Shown: positions 1-7,776 of the stretch, piece by piece
Position numbering within the stretch: the first letter of the stretch is position 1
Layout of the letters: each line of letters starts with the position of its first letter
Translations under genes and position numbers: made by a program
Notes under the pieces: generated by a model
What the model was told of the DNA's origin: nothing
Database searches by the model: none
Seen by the model: only the letters and a program-made list of their open reading frames with translations
DNA from: CAXWPM01 sp965206125
Lineage (GTDB): Bacteria; Acidobacteriota; Terriglobia; 20CM-2-55-15
Length of the DNA: 64,000 nt
Assembly: GCA_965206125.1 (NCBI GenBank)
Contig: CBDBIN010000045.1
Span: 62,001-126,000, forward strand
Reading direction: 5' to 3'

Positions 1-807
1 CTCGGCATACACGGGAGCGCCCCGCGCTCGCGCGGACTCCTCGGACTCCACGACGTAAATCCAGGCGCCCTCGCCCAGGACGAACCCATCCCGATCCTCG
101 GAGAAGGGCCGCGATCCGCGCGTCGGTTCATCGTTCCAGGATTCGGTCAGGATGCGCATCATGCAGAAGCCGGACAGTATGCCTGGAGCGATCGGGGCAT
201 CGGCGCCACCGGTCAGGACAATGTCGGTCTGCCGCGTCAGGATGGATTGACACGCATAGAAGATCGCGTCCGTCGAACTCGTACATCCGGTCGAGACGAC
301 ATGACTCGGCCCATGGAAGTCGAACGCCATCGAAAGCTCACTCGACAACGTCCCGATCGTCGAAGTCGGTATGGAATAGATGCTCGCCTTCCGGAGGTTT
401 CCGCCGTAGTAGTGCGCATACTGGCGTTCGGTGAACTCCAACCCACCGCCACCGCTGCCGAGAACCACTCCAATCCGCTGACGCTGAGCATTGTCCAGAT
501 CCGGCAGGCATAGCTTCGCGTCTTCCAGGACCTGACGGGCCGCTCCGAGGGCAAGCGCCGCGGTCCGGGACACGTGCCTCCGATCTTTTGGCGGGACGTG
601 CTCGAACGGGTCGATATCGCGGACTTCGCCTGCGATGCGGACCCGAAGCGCCCAGGGATCGAACGCGTCGATCGTTCCGATGCCGCTCGGCCCTTCGCGG
701 TAGGCCTGCCAGAGCGTGTGGCGGTCGTTTCCAACCGGCGTCAGGCACCCGAACCCGCTGATTACGACACGATCTCTGCGCAGATCCCGACGCGAATGGA
801 ACGACAC
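1..807 (-). CDS. Beta-ketoacyl-ACP synthase, KS-alpha/FabF-like (3' end outside window)
   Basis: Condensing enzyme that extends ACP-bound acyl chains with malonyl-ACP in the cytoplasm. I read 269 codons from a GTG at 807-805, preceded by AGGGAG five bases upstream, to the window edge. The active-site cysteine is Cys175 in VVSTGCTSSTDAI, followed by GGADAPIAPG and PFSEDRDGFVLGEGAW, which are typical thiolase-fold ketosynthase motifs. The STGCTS nucleophile context resembles the KS-alpha subunit of type II polyketide synthases more than the TACATG of housekeeping FabF. The histidine-containing C-terminal half lies outside, so I cannot tell a fatty-acid from a polyketide enzyme. The family assignment is secure and the subfamily is inference. 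Confidence 0.88.
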   Translation of the reverse strand, partial: MSFHSRRDLRRDRVVISGFGCLTPVGNDRHTLWQAYREGPSGIGTIDAFDPWALRVRIAGEVRDIDPFEHVPPKDRRHVSRTAALALGAARQVLEDAKLCLPDLDNAQRQRIGVVLGSGGGGLEFTERQYAHYYGGNLRKASIYSIPTSTIGTLSSELSMAFDFHGPSHVVSTGCTSSTDAIFYACQSILTRQTDIVLTGGADAPIAPGILSGFCMMRILTESWNDEPTRGSRPFSEDRDGFVLGEGAWIYVVESEESARARGAPVYAE

Positions 808-915
808 TCCAACTCCCTTCTTCGGGCGGGCGCCGGCCCCGCCCGGACTATTTTGCGATAACCTAATGTTCCTGCCGCCGGATGCCGATACACCTGATAG
901 GCAGAAAGGGATAAC

Positions 916-1131
916 ATGGACAGCAGGACCATCATACCGACCTCGATCGACTCAGGCATAATCAACCTGCAGCGGATCCAGCCCTCGTCCGTAGCGGGCC
1001 GCCGTCGCCGCGATACCCCAAAGCGCCGAGTTCGCAAGAAGCCGGCAACACCCGCTGACGACACGACTTACACGCCCGACGGGCACGTCACTCACGACGA
1101 GCACGGCATTCGGGTGGACATTTCCGCCTGA
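916..1131 (+). CDS. Small basic hypothetical protein (71 aa)
   Basis: Unrecognised protein. The ATG at 916 is preceded by AAAGGGAT at a good distance. The middle is strongly basic (GRRRRDTPKRRVRKK, about residues 28-42) and the tail is acidic with histidines (HVTHDEHGIRVDISA). There is no signal peptide or membrane segment. It is divergent from the ketosynthase and lies upstream of trxA on the same strand. The reasonable start supports a real gene; no family can be named. Confidence 0.45.
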   Translation: MDSRTIIPTSIDSGIINLQRIQPSSVAGRRRRDTPKRRVRKKPATPADDTTYTPDGHVTHDEHGIRVDISA

Positions 1132-1241
1132 CCTTTTCGCTGAAAGCAGCCCGGCACTCGCTGATTTCACGCCAGAATCGACTCACCTAAAGACCCGATC
1201 CGTCTCCGCTTCGGAGTAACCTACACAAGCTGATACCCCGA

Positions 1242-1270
1242 TTGACTTTTCCACAGGGGTTCGCTAACTT
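1242..1270 (+). promoter_or_regulatory. Candidate sigma-70 promoter for the trxA operon
   Basis: TTGACT at 1242-1247 and TAACTT at 1265-1270 are separated by exactly 17 bases and lie 34 bases before the trxA ATG. Position and spacing fit a housekeeping promoter; the hexamers are imperfect. Confidence 0.5.
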
Positions 1271-1303
1271 ACTCATTTCACGCTAAGAATAATTGGAGAG
1301 GCG

Positions 1304-1633
1304 ATGGGTAGTCATACCGTAGAGATCACAGAGAGCAATTTCGAGTCGGAAGTTGAAAAGTCCGAGGTTCCGGTCTTGATCGACTTCTGGGCCGCCTGGT
1401 GCGGCCCGTGCCGGGCGTTGGCACCGACAGTCGATGAAATAGCCGCCGAATATGAAGGAAAGCTGAAGGTCGGCAAGCTCGATGTCGACGCGAACAACGG
1501 CCTTTCAGCCCGGTTCCAGATCCGGGGAATTCCAACGCTTTTGCTGTTTAAAGACGGACAGGTCAAGGAACAGATCGTCGGCGCGAAACCCAAGGGCGCG
1601 ATCGTCGACGCCATCTCCAAACATCTCACCTGA
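1304..1633 (+). CDS. trxA: Thioredoxin
   Basis: Cytoplasmic protein-disulfide reductase of 109 residues, the usual length. The redox motif WCGPC is at residues 32-36 and the cis-proline is in RGIPT (Pro77). The start is set by GGAGAGG just before the ATG. The next gene, a CxxCxxCC protein, begins 25 bases downstream and purA follows, suggesting one transcript from the promoter at 1242-1270. Both active-site cysteines are ordinary TGC codons, unlike the TGA-containing relative at 7242-7613. Nothing suggests a specialised role. Confidence 0.96.
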   Translation: MGSHTVEITESNFESEVEKSEVPVLIDFWAAWCGPCRALAPTVDEIAAEYEGKLKVGKLDVDANNGLSARFQIRGIPTLLLFKDGQVKEQIVGAKPKGAIVDAISKHLT

Positions 1634-1658
1634 GAACACGCTTCCACCCGGAGAGTTC

Positions 1659-1997
1659 GTGCAGTTACCAGTCATCACTGAGCCCGATCGACGCGCGCCT
1701 ATCGAAGAGATCCGATACCGCGCCCTCTTGATACGGGGCAAGATCAGGCGCTTCCTGCGCTCCAATGTCTATACCGAGAAGAACGAACAGCTGCTCGCCC
1801 GGCGCCGGGGCGAATGTACCCGCTGCGGAGCCTGTTGCAAGATCCTGCTCAAGTGTCCGTTCCTGGAAGAAGCAAACGGCGAGTACAGCTGTTCGATATA
1901 CGGCGAACATTTCGCCCAGTGCCGAATCTTTCCGCTCGTGCCGCAGGACCTCAAAGAGATTGACGAGGACTGCGGCTACTACTTCGAACCCGAGTAG
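1659..1997 (+). CDS. YkgJ-family CxxCxxCC metal/Fe-S cluster protein
   Basis: A protein of 112 residues starting at GTG 1659, which has GGAGAG directly upstream; upstream in-frame codons overlap trxA and are unlikely starts. The family signature CTRCGACC is followed by four more cysteines (KCPF, YSCSIYG, AQCRIF, EDCGYY), eight in all, as in the YkgJ/UPF0153 family proposed to bind zinc or an iron-sulfur cluster. The biochemical role of the family is not established. Its place between trxA and purA suggests co-transcription but does not reveal a substrate. Confidence 0.85.
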   Translation: MQLPVITEPDRRAPIEEIRYRALLIRGKIRRFLRSNVYTEKNEQLLARRRGECTRCGACCKILLKCPFLEEANGEYSCSIYGEHFAQCRIFPLVPQDLKEIDEDCGYYFEPE

Positions 1998-2039
1998 AAC
2001 GCCCTGGCGGGTCGCGCTGTCGCGACTCGGGAGATTGGT

Positions 2040-3335
2040 GTGCGCATGGTTAACGGGAACAACCTGGCGGTGGTGGGCGGCCAATGGGGCGACGAAGGAA
2101 AGGGCAAGATCGTCGACATATGCTCCGACGAATTCGACGTCGTCGCACGGTACCAGGGCGGACACAACGCCGGACACACGATCCGGTTCGGCGAGCGGCG
2201 TTTCATCCTCCACCTGATCCCCTCGGGAATCTTCCATCCCCAGATGCAGTGCGTCATCGGACCGGGCGTCGTCCTGGATCCCCTTGCTCTGATCGAAGAA
2301 ACCGAAGGACTGGCCAAGGCCGGCGTCTCGGTCGATGGCCGGTTGTTCGTGTCGACCCGATGCCATCTGATCCTCCCCTACCACCGGGTCCTCGAGACGG
2401 CCATCGAGTTGCAGCTCGGCGAGCGGAAGATCGGCACGACGTCTCGCGGTATCGGACCCGCCTACGAAGACAAGATGGGCCGGCGCGGCATTCGGGTCTA
2501 CGACCTGATGAGCACGTCCTCGCTGGCGGACAGAATCCGAGAGCAGGTCGCACAGAAGAACCGTACGCTCGAGGCGCTGAACTATCCCCAGGTGATCGAT
2601 CCCGAGCCGATCTGCGATTCCTACGCGGAGTACGCCGAGAAGTTACGACCCTACGTGGTCGACACGACTTCGCTCCTCGACCGGATGCTCCGGGAGGGCA
2701 AGCGCATCATGTTCGAAGGGGCCCAGGCGACATTGCTGGACATCGACCATGGGACGTTTCCTTTTGTGACGTCGTCGAGTTCGACCGCCTGCGGAATCCC
2801 GGCAGGCCTGGGAATCGCGCCCAAGCACGTCCATTACGTGTTGGGGATTCTCAAGGCATACACCACCCGCGTGGGGGGCGGCCCGTTTCCGACCGAGGCG
2901 AACGGAGAGCTGGGCGATCTGCTGCGCTCGAAAGGTAACGAATACGGTTCGACGACCGGCCGTCCTCGACGCTGCGGTTGGTTCGACGGCGCGGCAGGCC
3001 GTTATTCGGCGATGGTCAACGATATGGATTCGATTGTCGTCACGAAGCTCGACGTGCTGGATGAGTTCGACGAGATTCCCTTCTGCGTCGGGTACAAGTA
3101 CAAAGGGTCGATGCTCGAGGAGTTCCCCGCCGACACCGCGGTACTTGCCCAGGTGGAGCCGGTCTACGAGAACCGACCGGGTTGGAAATCTTCCACCGCG
3201 GGCACGCGTGAATGGTCCGATCTTCCGGAAAAGGCGCGCGACTACCTGAAGTTCTTCTCCGATTTTCTGGAACGCCCGATCACGATGGTGTCGACCGGAC
3301 CGGATCGCGACGACACGATTCGGGTCGCGGGGTAG
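2040..3335 (+). CDS. purA: Adenylosuccinate synthetase
   Basis: Couples IMP and aspartate using GTP to give adenylosuccinate, the first committed step to AMP, in the cytoplasm. The 431 residues match the family's usual length. The N-terminal GGQWGDEGKGK carries the catalytic aspartate (Asp18), GGHNAGHTI carries the catalytic histidine (His46), and FEGAQATLLDIDHGTFPFV and the GRPRRCGWFD segment are also present. I chose GTG 2040 because GGGAG sits six bases upstream; ATG 2046 is the alternative. It is third in the trxA run, 42 bases after the previous stop. Confidence 0.97.
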   Translation: MRMVNGNNLAVVGGQWGDEGKGKIVDICSDEFDVVARYQGGHNAGHTIRFGERRFILHLIPSGIFHPQMQCVIGPGVVLDPLALIEETEGLAKAGVSVDGRLFVSTRCHLILPYHRVLETAIELQLGERKIGTTSRGIGPAYEDKMGRRGIRVYDLMSTSSLADRIREQVAQKNRTLEALNYPQVIDPEPICDSYAEYAEKLRPYVVDTTSLLDRMLREGKRIMFEGAQATLLDIDHGTFPFVTSSSSTACGIPAGLGIAPKHVHYVLGILKAYTTRVGGGPFPTEANGELGDLLRSKGNEYGSTTGRPRRCGWFDGAAGRYSAMVNDMDSIVVTKLDVLDEFDEIPFCVGYKYKGSMLEEFPADTAVLAQVEPVYENRPGWKSSTAGTREWSDLPEKARDYLKFFSDFLERPITMVSTGPDRDDTIRVAG

Positions 3336-3344
3336 GCCGCCAGC

Positions 3345-3692
3345 CTACTTCACGCGAATCACGTCGCACCCATCGATCACCCGGCCGTCGAGGGTCTCCC
3401 CTTCCAGGCAAGCTTCAACATCGGCCGCCGACAAATCCAGCGATTGCACCGCGAAGTGAACGATCAGGTCGCCCCGCGCATCGCCGTGCACATCTTCGAG
3501 TCCGCCACCGTTGTTGAGCGGCGAGGCGCCCGCAAAGGAAAGCGACGAACGTAGGATGGAAGCCGCGTTCAGCGCCGGCGAACACAGCAACGTCACCGGA
3601 ACCCGTCCGCGCGCAAGGGAGATCTCGCAATCAACGTCAGGGCCCTTGTGGCGGTGGCGATGGAGAACCCGCTGACATGACTGTCGAAACAA
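3345..3692 (-). pseudogene. Orphan C-terminal domain of a secreted VCBS/dockerin-type protein (remnant)
   Basis: An open frame of about 115 codons with no signal peptide and no clear ribosome binding site. Its end (GASPLNNGGGLEDVHGD, DLIVHFAVQS, CLEGETLDGRVIDGCDVIRV) resembles the short beta-rich domain often found at the C-terminus of large secreted bacterial proteins (the 'EDVNGDG-DLVLHF ... LTGETxDG' pattern). I infer the truncated end of a larger exported protein lost next to the tRNA. An independent small protein is possible but less likely. Confidence 0.45.
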
Positions 3693-3747
3693 AGCCGGTG
3701 GGACTGTCCCCTGCCCCGGTCCTGCGTTACCATATATTGATTTTTGC

Positions 3748-3821
3748 GGGCCGTTAGCTCAGTTGGTTAGAGCATCTGCCTTTTAAGCAGAGGGTCGCCG
3801 GTTCGAATCCAGCACGGCTCA
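3748..3821 (+). tRNA. tRNA-Lys (anticodon UUU)
   Basis: A 74-base cloverleaf: acceptor GGGCCGT pairs with ACGGCTC (one G-U), D-arm GCTC/GAGC, anticodon stem TCTGC/GCAGA around CTTTTAA with anticodon TTT, and T-arm GCCGG-TTCGAAT-CCAGC. No CCA is encoded. It marks the left edge of the accessory zone. Confidence 0.95.
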
Positions 3822-4028
3822 CTTTTAGAATCAATATTTTGGGCTGAGGCGTCGTGGCCTTTTCATTCGTCGGGGTAACAATCGTCCATTGCTAGGGCCT
3901 GCGACAAGAGCCTCCGAGACCACGGCGTGTGTGGACGACGATGAGAAGGCTGGCCAAGCTTCGTAGCAACAAACTGCTATCCTGTGACCCCTTCAATGTT
4001 TGATACTTGCTCCTTCCGTGGTGCGGTT

Positions 4029-5407
4029 GAGCTACCCTCAAAAGGTGTGTAAATAGCATAGGCGGTGATTATCCTTCCGGGTGAAATAAAAACCCGGGCG
4101 GAAGAGCCCGAAAGGAAGGAGTCACACCGCCATGAGCAAGAAGAACATTGATCGAAGTGTGGAGTCAAGAGTCTGCTTTGAACAGCTGGAAGAGTGGGTG
4201 CGAGAGCAGATCCAGTTTTACGTACAGGAACTGTTGGAGGATGAAGTGACACAGCTGCTGGGACGAAGAAAGAATGAGCGTCGCCGAGAAGTGGACGCGC
4301 CCGGTGGCTATCGCAACGGCTACGGTAAGGAGCGGCGACTGACGCTGAGTTGCGGAACGATCAAGCTGCGGCGTCCCCGAGTGCGGGATCTGGAAGAGCG
4401 TTTTGAGAGCCGGGTCTTGCCGCTGTTTGCCAAGCGGACGCAAGAGGTACGAGACTTGATTCCAGAACTCTATTTGCATGGTCTGGCCGAGGGGGATTTC
4501 GATCTGGCCTTAAGAGGGCTTTTAGGGGAAGAAGCGCCGCTGTCCCCCAGCACCGTAGCCCGGTTGAAGGAGAAGTGGCAGGGAGAAATGGAGGCCTGGC
4601 AAAGCCGTCGGCTGGACGATCTGGAAGTGGTGTATCTGTGGGCAGACGGTGTGTACATCAAAGCAGGGCTGGAGAAGGAAAAGGCCGTGATCCTGGTAGT
4701 GATCGCCGCTTTAAGTGATGGCACTAAAGTGGTGGTGTCGGTCAGTAGTGGTTATCGAGAATCGACCCAGAGCTGGTCCGAAGTGCTGAGGGATCTCAAA
4801 GAGCGGGGGATGAACCCACCGAGACTGGTGATGGCTGACGGGCATCTGGGGATCTGGGGAGCGTTGCGCAACGTTTTCCCAGAAGCCGACGAGCAGAGAT
4901 GCTGGAATCATCGCATCGTCAACTTGCTGGCTAAGATCCCCAAGGGTCGGCACAAAGCGGCGTTGTTGATGTTGCGGCAGATCCCTTATGCAGAAACACG
5001 GCAGGAAGCCGAGCAAGTCAAAGGACGATTCCAACATTGGTGTGGCAAGAGAGGACTGGAGGCAGCGGCTGATCTGATCGACCAGGACTGGGATCGGATG
5101 GTGACGTTTTACAACTATCCCAAACAGCAGTGGCAACATCTGCGGACTACCAATCCAGTGGAGTCTCCCTTCTCTGCTCTGCGACTGCGAACCGATGCCG
5201 CTCGAAGGTTCAAGAAAGTGGCCAACTCACGGGCTGTCATCTGGAAGATGCTGCTGGTCGCTGAGAAAAGATTTCGCCGTTTGAAGGCTCCGCACTTGAT
5301 GAAGGATGTCTACCAAGGCGCCCAATATGTCAATGGAGTTCCAGTCAACCAAGTCACCGAGGAGAAAGCCGCCTGATGTCTATTTACACACTTATTGACG
5401 GAACCTC
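4029..5407 (+). mobile_element. IS256-family insertion sequence, complete (1379 bp)
   Basis: Terminal inverted repeats are 4029-4056 and 5380-5407, matching at 23 of 28 positions and sharing the core TGTGTAAATAG. The element is flanked by an exact 8-bp direct repeat, GTGCGGTT, at 4021-4028 and 5408-5415, the 8-9 bp duplication expected of IS256. One intact transposase gene fills it. A 52-bp piece of this same sequence (4384-4435) is embedded in an IS30 copy at 55576-55627. Confidence 0.93.
4132..5376 (+). CDS. IS256-family (mutator-type) transposase
   Basis: DDE transposase of 414 residues, the normal size. The N-terminal part has RNGYGKERRLTLSCGTIKLR and RPRVRDLEERFESRVLP. Catalytic-region motifs are YLWADGVYIKAG (first Asp), LVMADGHLGIWGAL (second Asp) and TTNPVESPFSALRLRT (Glu). 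The ATG follows GGAAGGAG by ten bases. The reading frame is intact and the ends and target duplication are complete, so the element may be active. Confidence 0.93.
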   Translation: MSKKNIDRSVESRVCFEQLEEWVREQIQFYVQELLEDEVTQLLGRRKNERRREVDAPGGYRNGYGKERRLTLSCGTIKLRRPRVRDLEERFESRVLPLFAKRTQEVRDLIPELYLHGLAEGDFDLALRGLLGEEAPLSPSTVARLKEKWQGEMEAWQSRRLDDLEVVYLWADGVYIKAGLEKEKAVILVVIAALSDGTKVVVSVSSGYRESTQSWSEVLRDLKERGMNPPRLVMADGHLGIWGALRNVFPEADEQRCWNHRIVNLLAKIPKGRHKAALLMLRQIPYAETRQEAEQVKGRFQHWCGKRGLEAAADLIDQDWDRMVTFYNYPKQQWQHLRTTNPVESPFSALRLRTDAARRFKKVANSRAVIWKMLLVAEKRFRRLKAPHLMKDVYQGAQYVNGVPVNQVTEEKAA

Positions 5408-5507
5408 GTGCGGTTACGAAGCCGGGACAGACGGGGTTTGGAGTGCGATGCCGAACTAGCTAATACTTAGTTAGGCGGACGACAATTTCTATCCGTCGGA
5501 GCGGGAA

Positions 5508-6029
5508 GTGACCTTTGACTATCAGCCGATCCTGAAGGGTGACCTCGTCGAACTCAGGCCGTTGCGTTCTGACGACTATGCCGCCCTTTACGCCATCGCA
5601 GCCGATCCTCTCATTTGGGAGCAACATCCGGTCAAGACGCGTCACGAGGGCGAAGGATTCCTTGAGTTTTTCCACGAGTCGCTAGACTCTGGTGGTGCTT
5701 TGCTTGCCCTTGCCGCCCGAGAGCAACGCGTGATTGGGTCATCGCGTTTCCACGGCTACGACGAAGAGCGAAATGAAGTCGAGATCGGGTGGTCATTTTT
5801 GGCCAGGTCCCACTGGGGCGGCAGGTACAACGGGCAGATGAAGGAACTCATGTTGCTGCATGCTTTCCGATTTGTGAATCGAGTCGTCTTTATCGTGGGC
5901 CCTGAGAATATACGCTCGATGCGAGCTGTCGAAAAAATTGGAGGCGTTCGAATGGGGTCAAGGCCTGACGCGGGTGGTCGAGATAGCTGTGCCTACGAAA
6001 TCAATGCCTCAGCGTTCGCGCAACGATGA
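5508..6029 (+). CDS. GNAT acetyltransferase, RimJ/RimL type
   Basis: Acetyl-CoA-dependent N-acetyltransferase of 173 residues starting at GTG 5508, with GGAG upstream. It begins with the LVELRPLRSDDYAALYAIA strand-helix typical of RimJ/RimL-like enzymes, has the beta4-alpha3 region from VIGSSRFHGY to EVEIGWSFLAR, and ends with NIRSMRAVEKIGGVRMG, the usual GNAT motif B region. The acceptor is unknown. The gene sits inside a probable integron cassette, where small acetyltransferases are common cargo. Confidence 0.85.
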   Translation: MTFDYQPILKGDLVELRPLRSDDYAALYAIAADPLIWEQHPVKTRHEGEGFLEFFHESLDSGGALLALAAREQRVIGSSRFHGYDEERNEVEIGWSFLARSHWGGRYNGQMKELMLLHAFRFVNRVVFIVGPENIRSMRAVEKIGGVRMGSRPDAGGRDSCAYEINASAFAQR

Positions 6030-6083
6030 TGTACTGTCTGAACAATCACGGGTCGCACAGTGTCGGGTACTGCCCGCTTGGCC

Positions 6084-6175
6084 GCCTAACAAAACGTTCC
6101 AGCTGTCAAACGGCGCGCGAACTATTCAGCGAACCTGCGAGGAATCTTCGCGCCGTTCGCAGCTGAACGTTGAGC
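6084..6175 (+). repeat. Integron attC-like recombination site
   Basis: A 92-bp imperfect palindrome bounded by GCCTAAC (fits RYYYAAC) at 6084-6090 and GTTGAGC (fits GTTRRRY) at 6169-6175. The arms ACGTTCCAGCTG and CAGCTGAACGT pair with one extra C in the left arm, and further in AAACGGCGCG pairs with CGCGCCGTT, leaving a terminal loop of about 25 bases. Bulged extrahelical bases and this length are hallmarks of attC sites. Confidence 0.65.
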
Positions 6176-6216
6176 CGTCATCCGGATGAGACCCTCATGA
6201 AGCGATCGTTAAACAG

Positions 6217-6606
6217 ATGACTGGAGAGGTCGGCCCCATCAGTCCATTCTTTATTGTCGACGACCTGGAGAATGCAATCGAATTCTATGAGCAACAACTC
6301 GGATTCGCGGTCCGATTCACCACGCCTGACGACGATCCGTTTTTCGCGATAGTCGGTCGTGGAGGCTCGCAGTTATTGTTGAAGCACGTATCGACCGATG
6401 TTCACCCTCAGCCGAATCACACTAGGCATGAATGGGCACCTTGGGATGCCTTCGTTTCGGTCGGAGATCCTGACCGACTGGCGAGTGAGTTCGCCTCACG
6501 AGGCGTCGTGTTCCACAAGGAAGTCGGCAACCGCGACGACGGGCTCAGGGGCTTCGAGGTCCGCGACAATGATGGTTATGTGCTCTTCTTCGGCAAGCCG
6601 ATCTAA
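6217..6606 (+). CDS. VOC-superfamily (glyoxalase/bleomycin-resistance-like) protein
   Basis: A 129-residue cytoplasmic protein of the vicinal-oxygen-chelate fold. It opens with SPFFIVDDLENAIEFYEQQLGF, has FAIVGRGGSQLLLKH in the middle and closes with GFEVRDNDGYVLFFGKPI, the usual C-terminal strand with the metal-ligand position. It could be a dioxygenase, an isomerase or a drug-binding protein; the substrate cannot be read. It starts 41 bases after the attC-like site with no strong ribosome binding site, but no second attC follows it. Confidence 0.8.
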   Translation: MTGEVGPISPFFIVDDLENAIEFYEQQLGFAVRFTTPDDDPFFAIVGRGGSQLLLKHVSTDVHPQPNHTRHEWAPWDAFVSVGDPDRLASEFASRGVVFHKEVGNRDDGLRGFEVRDNDGYVLFFGKPI

Positions 6607-6667
6607 ACAGCGCACCTGGCAGGTCCCATGAATTGCTCCAACAAACCGACACACGACAGGTACACAA

Positions 6668-7132
6668 ATGCCACAAAAGCAACTCCTTAAGACACTGATG
6701 GGGAAATGGGAAGGTACCAGCCGAACTTGGTTCGAACCGGGCAAGCTCGCTGATGAATCTGCAGTTACCGGAGAATTCGTAGATGTGTTTGATGGCAGTT
6801 TCATTCGGCACACCTCCAAAGGCACGATCCAGGGAAAACAACGACGTGGCGAAGAACTGATCGCATTCAATTCCACGACCAAATCGTTCCAATCATCCTG
6901 GATCGACGACTTTCACATGAACTCCGCGATCATGTTCTCAGAAGGCGAATCGACTGAACGCGGTTTCAATGTTCGGGGCGAATACGACGTCGGCGAAGAT
7001 CAGCCGAAGTGGGGATGGCGCACTGATTACGAACTTGTTGACGACGACCATTTGACGATCACCGCTTACAACATCCATCCCGAAGGAATGGAAGCCAAGG
7101 CCGTCGAAACCAAGTATCAGCGGATAAAGTGA
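6668..7132 (+). CDS. DUF1579-like protein
   Basis: A 154-residue soluble protein without signal peptide. The pattern LLKTLMGKWEGTSRTWFEPGKLADES, with a later SSWIDDFHMNSAIMF and YDVGEDQPKWGWRTDYEL, resembles the DUF1579 beta-barrel family (lipocalin-like, function unknown). The ATG at 6668 follows ACAGG. It lies 61 bases after the VOC gene on the same strand and may share its transcript. The family match is by eye and moderate. Confidence 0.6.
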   Translation: MPQKQLLKTLMGKWEGTSRTWFEPGKLADESAVTGEFVDVFDGSFIRHTSKGTIQGKQRRGEELIAFNSTTKSFQSSWIDDFHMNSAIMFSEGESTERGFNVRGEYDVGEDQPKWGWRTDYELVDDDHLTITAYNIHPEGMEAKAVETKYQRIK

Positions 7133-7241
7133 GCGATCCTGACCGTCGCGAATTGCTTCGGACAATCGACCCGGGAAAGAACGGGCGGGGTCATAAGGTT
7201 CGTGAGTCTCGGAGCCTGTGTCAACACCTCTACCGCAGATT

Positions 7242-7613
7242 TCAACCCACCCGATTGCCAACGAACTCTTCGACGAGGTTTGGCGTGTTCGGTCCCAGAA
7301 GGATCCTGTCCCCGTCGGTGAGAACGGGTTTGTTGATGAGGTTGGGGACCCGCGCAAGGACGTCGAGGAGTTGCGCCTCGCTCAGATCCTGTCCGGCGAT
7401 GTGCTCCTGATATTCCGGAAAATGGGTATTGAGAGTCACCATCGCGGGCGCCCCTCCCGGCATCGATCGGGCGAACGCTCCCAGTGCTTCCCTGGAAGGA
7501 GGATCCTCCAGAAGGAGTCGCTCTTCGAAGGGGATGTCTTGTTGCGAGAGCCACGCTCTCGTCTCGTCGCACGGCCCTCAGCCCGGCTTGTGGTACAGAA
7601 TCAGGTTCGACAT
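7242..7613 (-). CDS. Probable selenoprotein: ArsC/Spx-like thioredoxin-fold protein with a UGPC motif
   Basis: From the ATG at 7613 the frame reads MSNLILYHKPG, then TGA (7580-7578), then GPCDETRAWLSQQ and on to a stop at 7242, 123 residues in all. The TGA falls exactly at the first position of a CxxC redox motif, giving Sec12-Gly-Pro-Cys15. The rest matches the ArsC/Spx family: PPSREAL about residues 38-44, and near the end LINKPVLTDGDRILLG. A hairpin with a guanine-containing loop lies 17-33 bases after the TGA, as expected of a bacterial SECIS. AAGGCAGG precedes the ATG and TATAAT lies upstream. A nonsense mutation of a TGC codon is the alternative. The reductive substrate is unknown. Confidence 0.75.
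7545..7561 (-). promoter_or_regulatory. SECIS-like hairpin
   Basis: CGAGAGC and GCTCTCG form a perfect 7-bp stem with a GUG loop (minus strand). The stem starts 17 bases and the loop 24 bases after the in-frame TGA, within the spacing known for bacterial SECIS elements, with G at the first loop position. Confidence 0.6.
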
Positions 7614-7634
7614 GGTCCTGCCTTAGGGAGTTGG

Positions 7635-7640
7635 ATTATA
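7635..7640 (-). promoter_or_regulatory. Candidate -10 box (TATAAT) for the selenoprotein gene
   Basis: A consensus TATAAT on the minus strand, 22 bases upstream of the ATG at 7613. No good -35 box is seen at the proper spacing. Confidence 0.4.
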
Positions 7641-7776
7641 CATGGGAGAATCGATTCCTTTCGACATTTCGGATCTGCCGCCTACAGCCGCTCGCGGGTG
7701 GCACCACCCGTTCCAATTATCTTCAACTGATCGACCGTCGCTGCTATGTTCGGATCTGAGTTGGGCGGAGGTCTAA

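Larger units (their letters stand above)
5470..6175 (+). other. Probable integron gene cassette carrying a GNAT gene
   Basis: GTTAGGC at 5470-5476 fits the integron core GTTRRRY and lies just upstream of the acetyltransferase start; the far side is closed by an attC-like site ending in GTTGAGC at 6169-6175. One promoterless-looking gene between two core sites is cassette architecture. No integrase gene is visible in the window, so this would be an integrase-less cassette remnant. The left core site alone could be chance; the right site is stronger. Confidence 0.55.
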
